6,552 nucleotides of DNA from Oscillibacter sp. (GTDB taxonomy: Bacteria > Bacillota > Clostridia > Oscillospirales > Oscillospiraceae): positions 1-6,552 of the forward strand of contig JAFOCY010000140.1 of the NCBI GenBank assembly GCA_017380995.1, in the 5' to 3' direction. The notes beneath the pieces are model-generated. The model was not told where the DNA came from and did not search any database. It saw only the letters and a program-made list of their open reading frames with translations. The position numbers and the translations under genes were made by a program. Below are positions 5,947 through 6,552 of the stretch, in pieces; the stretch's first letter is position 1, and every line of letters begins with the position of its first letter.

Positions 5947-6552
5947 ATGGCAAGACGCAGAAATTCCAGCCGTCATCGCCGCCGGGGAAGGTTTGCCTTC
6001 CTCTATAAAGTGCTGTCCATGCTGGTCGTCTGCGGTGCTGTTGTGGCGGCGCTGACCCTCTTTTTCCGGGTGGAGACCATGGAGATCACCGGCTTGGAGC
6101 GCTATAGCGCGGAGGAGGTCAGCGATGCCTCCGGTGTTCAGACCGGCGACAACCTGTATCTCTTAAATAAGTACGATGTGGTCAGCCGTATTCAGGAGGC
6201 GCTGCCTTATGTGGAGCAGATTCGCATCAACCGCCGCCTGCCGGATACCCTGGTCATTGAGGTGACAGAGTGCGCGGAGCCCCTGGCCATTATACAGGAC
6301 GGCAGCGCATGGCTGGTTTCCACCAAGGGAAAAATCGTGGACCAAAAGCCTGCCAGTGAGGCGGAGAGTTACGGCGTCATCTCCGGCTGCCAGCTGCTGA
6401 CGCCCTCTGTTGGAACAAAGCTGGCCCTTGCCACGGAGTATGCCCAGCAGCAGGAGAGCCTTCTGAGCCTGATGGGCGCTCTGGAGGAGGCTGAAATGCT
6501 GGAAAAGGTGGACGGTATCCGGCTGGAGGACCTGGCAACGCTCTACATGGAC
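5947..6552 (+). CDS. ftsQ: Cell division protein FtsQ/DivIB, N-terminal part (3' end outside window)
   Basis: The ATG at 5947 lies eight bases after the murA stop, with AGGAG (5931-5935) at the end of murA as ribosome site. The 202 visible residues begin with a very basic cytoplasmic tail (MARRRNSSRHRRRGR), then a single membrane segment (about 17-40, FLYKVLSMLVVCGAVVAALTLFF). A POTRA domain follows (about 41-108: RVETMEITGLERYSAEEV, GDNLYLLNKYDVVSRIQEALPYVEQIRINRRLPDTLVIEVTE), then the start of the extracytoplasmic beta domain (AIIQDGSAWLVSTKGKIV). This order is that of FtsQ/DivIB, the bitopic septal protein that links FtsL/FtsB(DivIC) with the septal synthase. A murA-ftsQ order is common in clostridial dcw clusters. 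Its transcription would normally come from upstream of murA, so it now depends on read-through or on a promoter in the recombinase gene. The frame stays open to the window edge. Confidence 0.85.
   Translation, partial: MARRRNSSRHRRRGRFAFLYKVLSMLVVCGAVVAALTLFFRVETMEITGLERYSAEEVSDASGVQTGDNLYLLNKYDVVSRIQEALPYVEQIRINRRLPDTLVIEVTECAEPLAIIQDGSAWLVSTKGKIVDQKPASEAESYGVISGCQLLTPSVGTKLALATEYAQQQESLLSLMGALEEAEMLEKVDGIRLEDLATLYMD

Noticed and set aside
5192..5953. 253-codon - strand frame opposite murA
   Set aside because: MurA homology on the + strand is clear through this interval; the antisense product is unrecognisable.
1..6552. CRISPR array, tRNA/rRNA genes, insertion-sequence inverted repeats
   Set aside because: No spaced direct repeats, no tRNA-like cloverleaf and no transposase were seen; the serine recombinase is the only mobility gene.

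Overview
The window (about 58% GC by eye, nearly all genes on the + strand) looks like a clostridial (Firmicutes) chromosome. The Oscillospiraceae (Flavonifractor/Intestinimonas-like) are the best guess. The basis is a FeoA-FeoB fusion followed by a tiny Cys-rich FeoB-associated membrane protein, a murA-ftsQ pair as in clostridial division/cell-wall (dcw) clusters, and the GC content. The taxonomic guess is inference.

Layout. (1) Bases 2-481: 3' end of an ornithine cyclodeaminase/mu-crystallin family gene, closed by a perfect 15-bp terminator hairpin. (2) Bases 594-3199: a self-contained ferrous-iron uptake operon with a near-consensus promoter, the feoA-feoB fusion, a 50-aa Cys-rich membrane protein one base downstream, and a strong closing hairpin. 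(3) Bases 3288-5004: one or two possible short leader ORFs, then a 525-aa large serine recombinase with resolvase, recombinase and zinc-ribbon domains plus a coiled coil. (4) Bases 4991-5938: murA without its first ~111 codons. Recognisable MurA sequence starts within about 10 bases of the recombinase stop codon, just before the active-site Cys motif PGGC. (5) Bases 5947-6552: the 5' part of ftsQ/divIB, running off the window.

Interpretation. The abrupt switch from recombinase to mid-murA is what one end (attR-like) of an integrative element inserted into murA would look like. The missing 5' part of murA is not visible, so it must lie outside the window or be lost. If so, the feo operon and perhaps the cyclodeaminase gene may be element cargo, or else a later rearrangement brought them here. 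A perfect consensus sigma-A promoter (TTGACA-N17-TATAAT, 4780-4808) lies inside the 3' end of the recombinase gene and points out toward murA' and ftsQ. It could rescue transcription of the division genes downstream of the insertion. The junction plus the outward promoter is the most interesting signal here. The features are seen directly; the integration and rescue model is inference.
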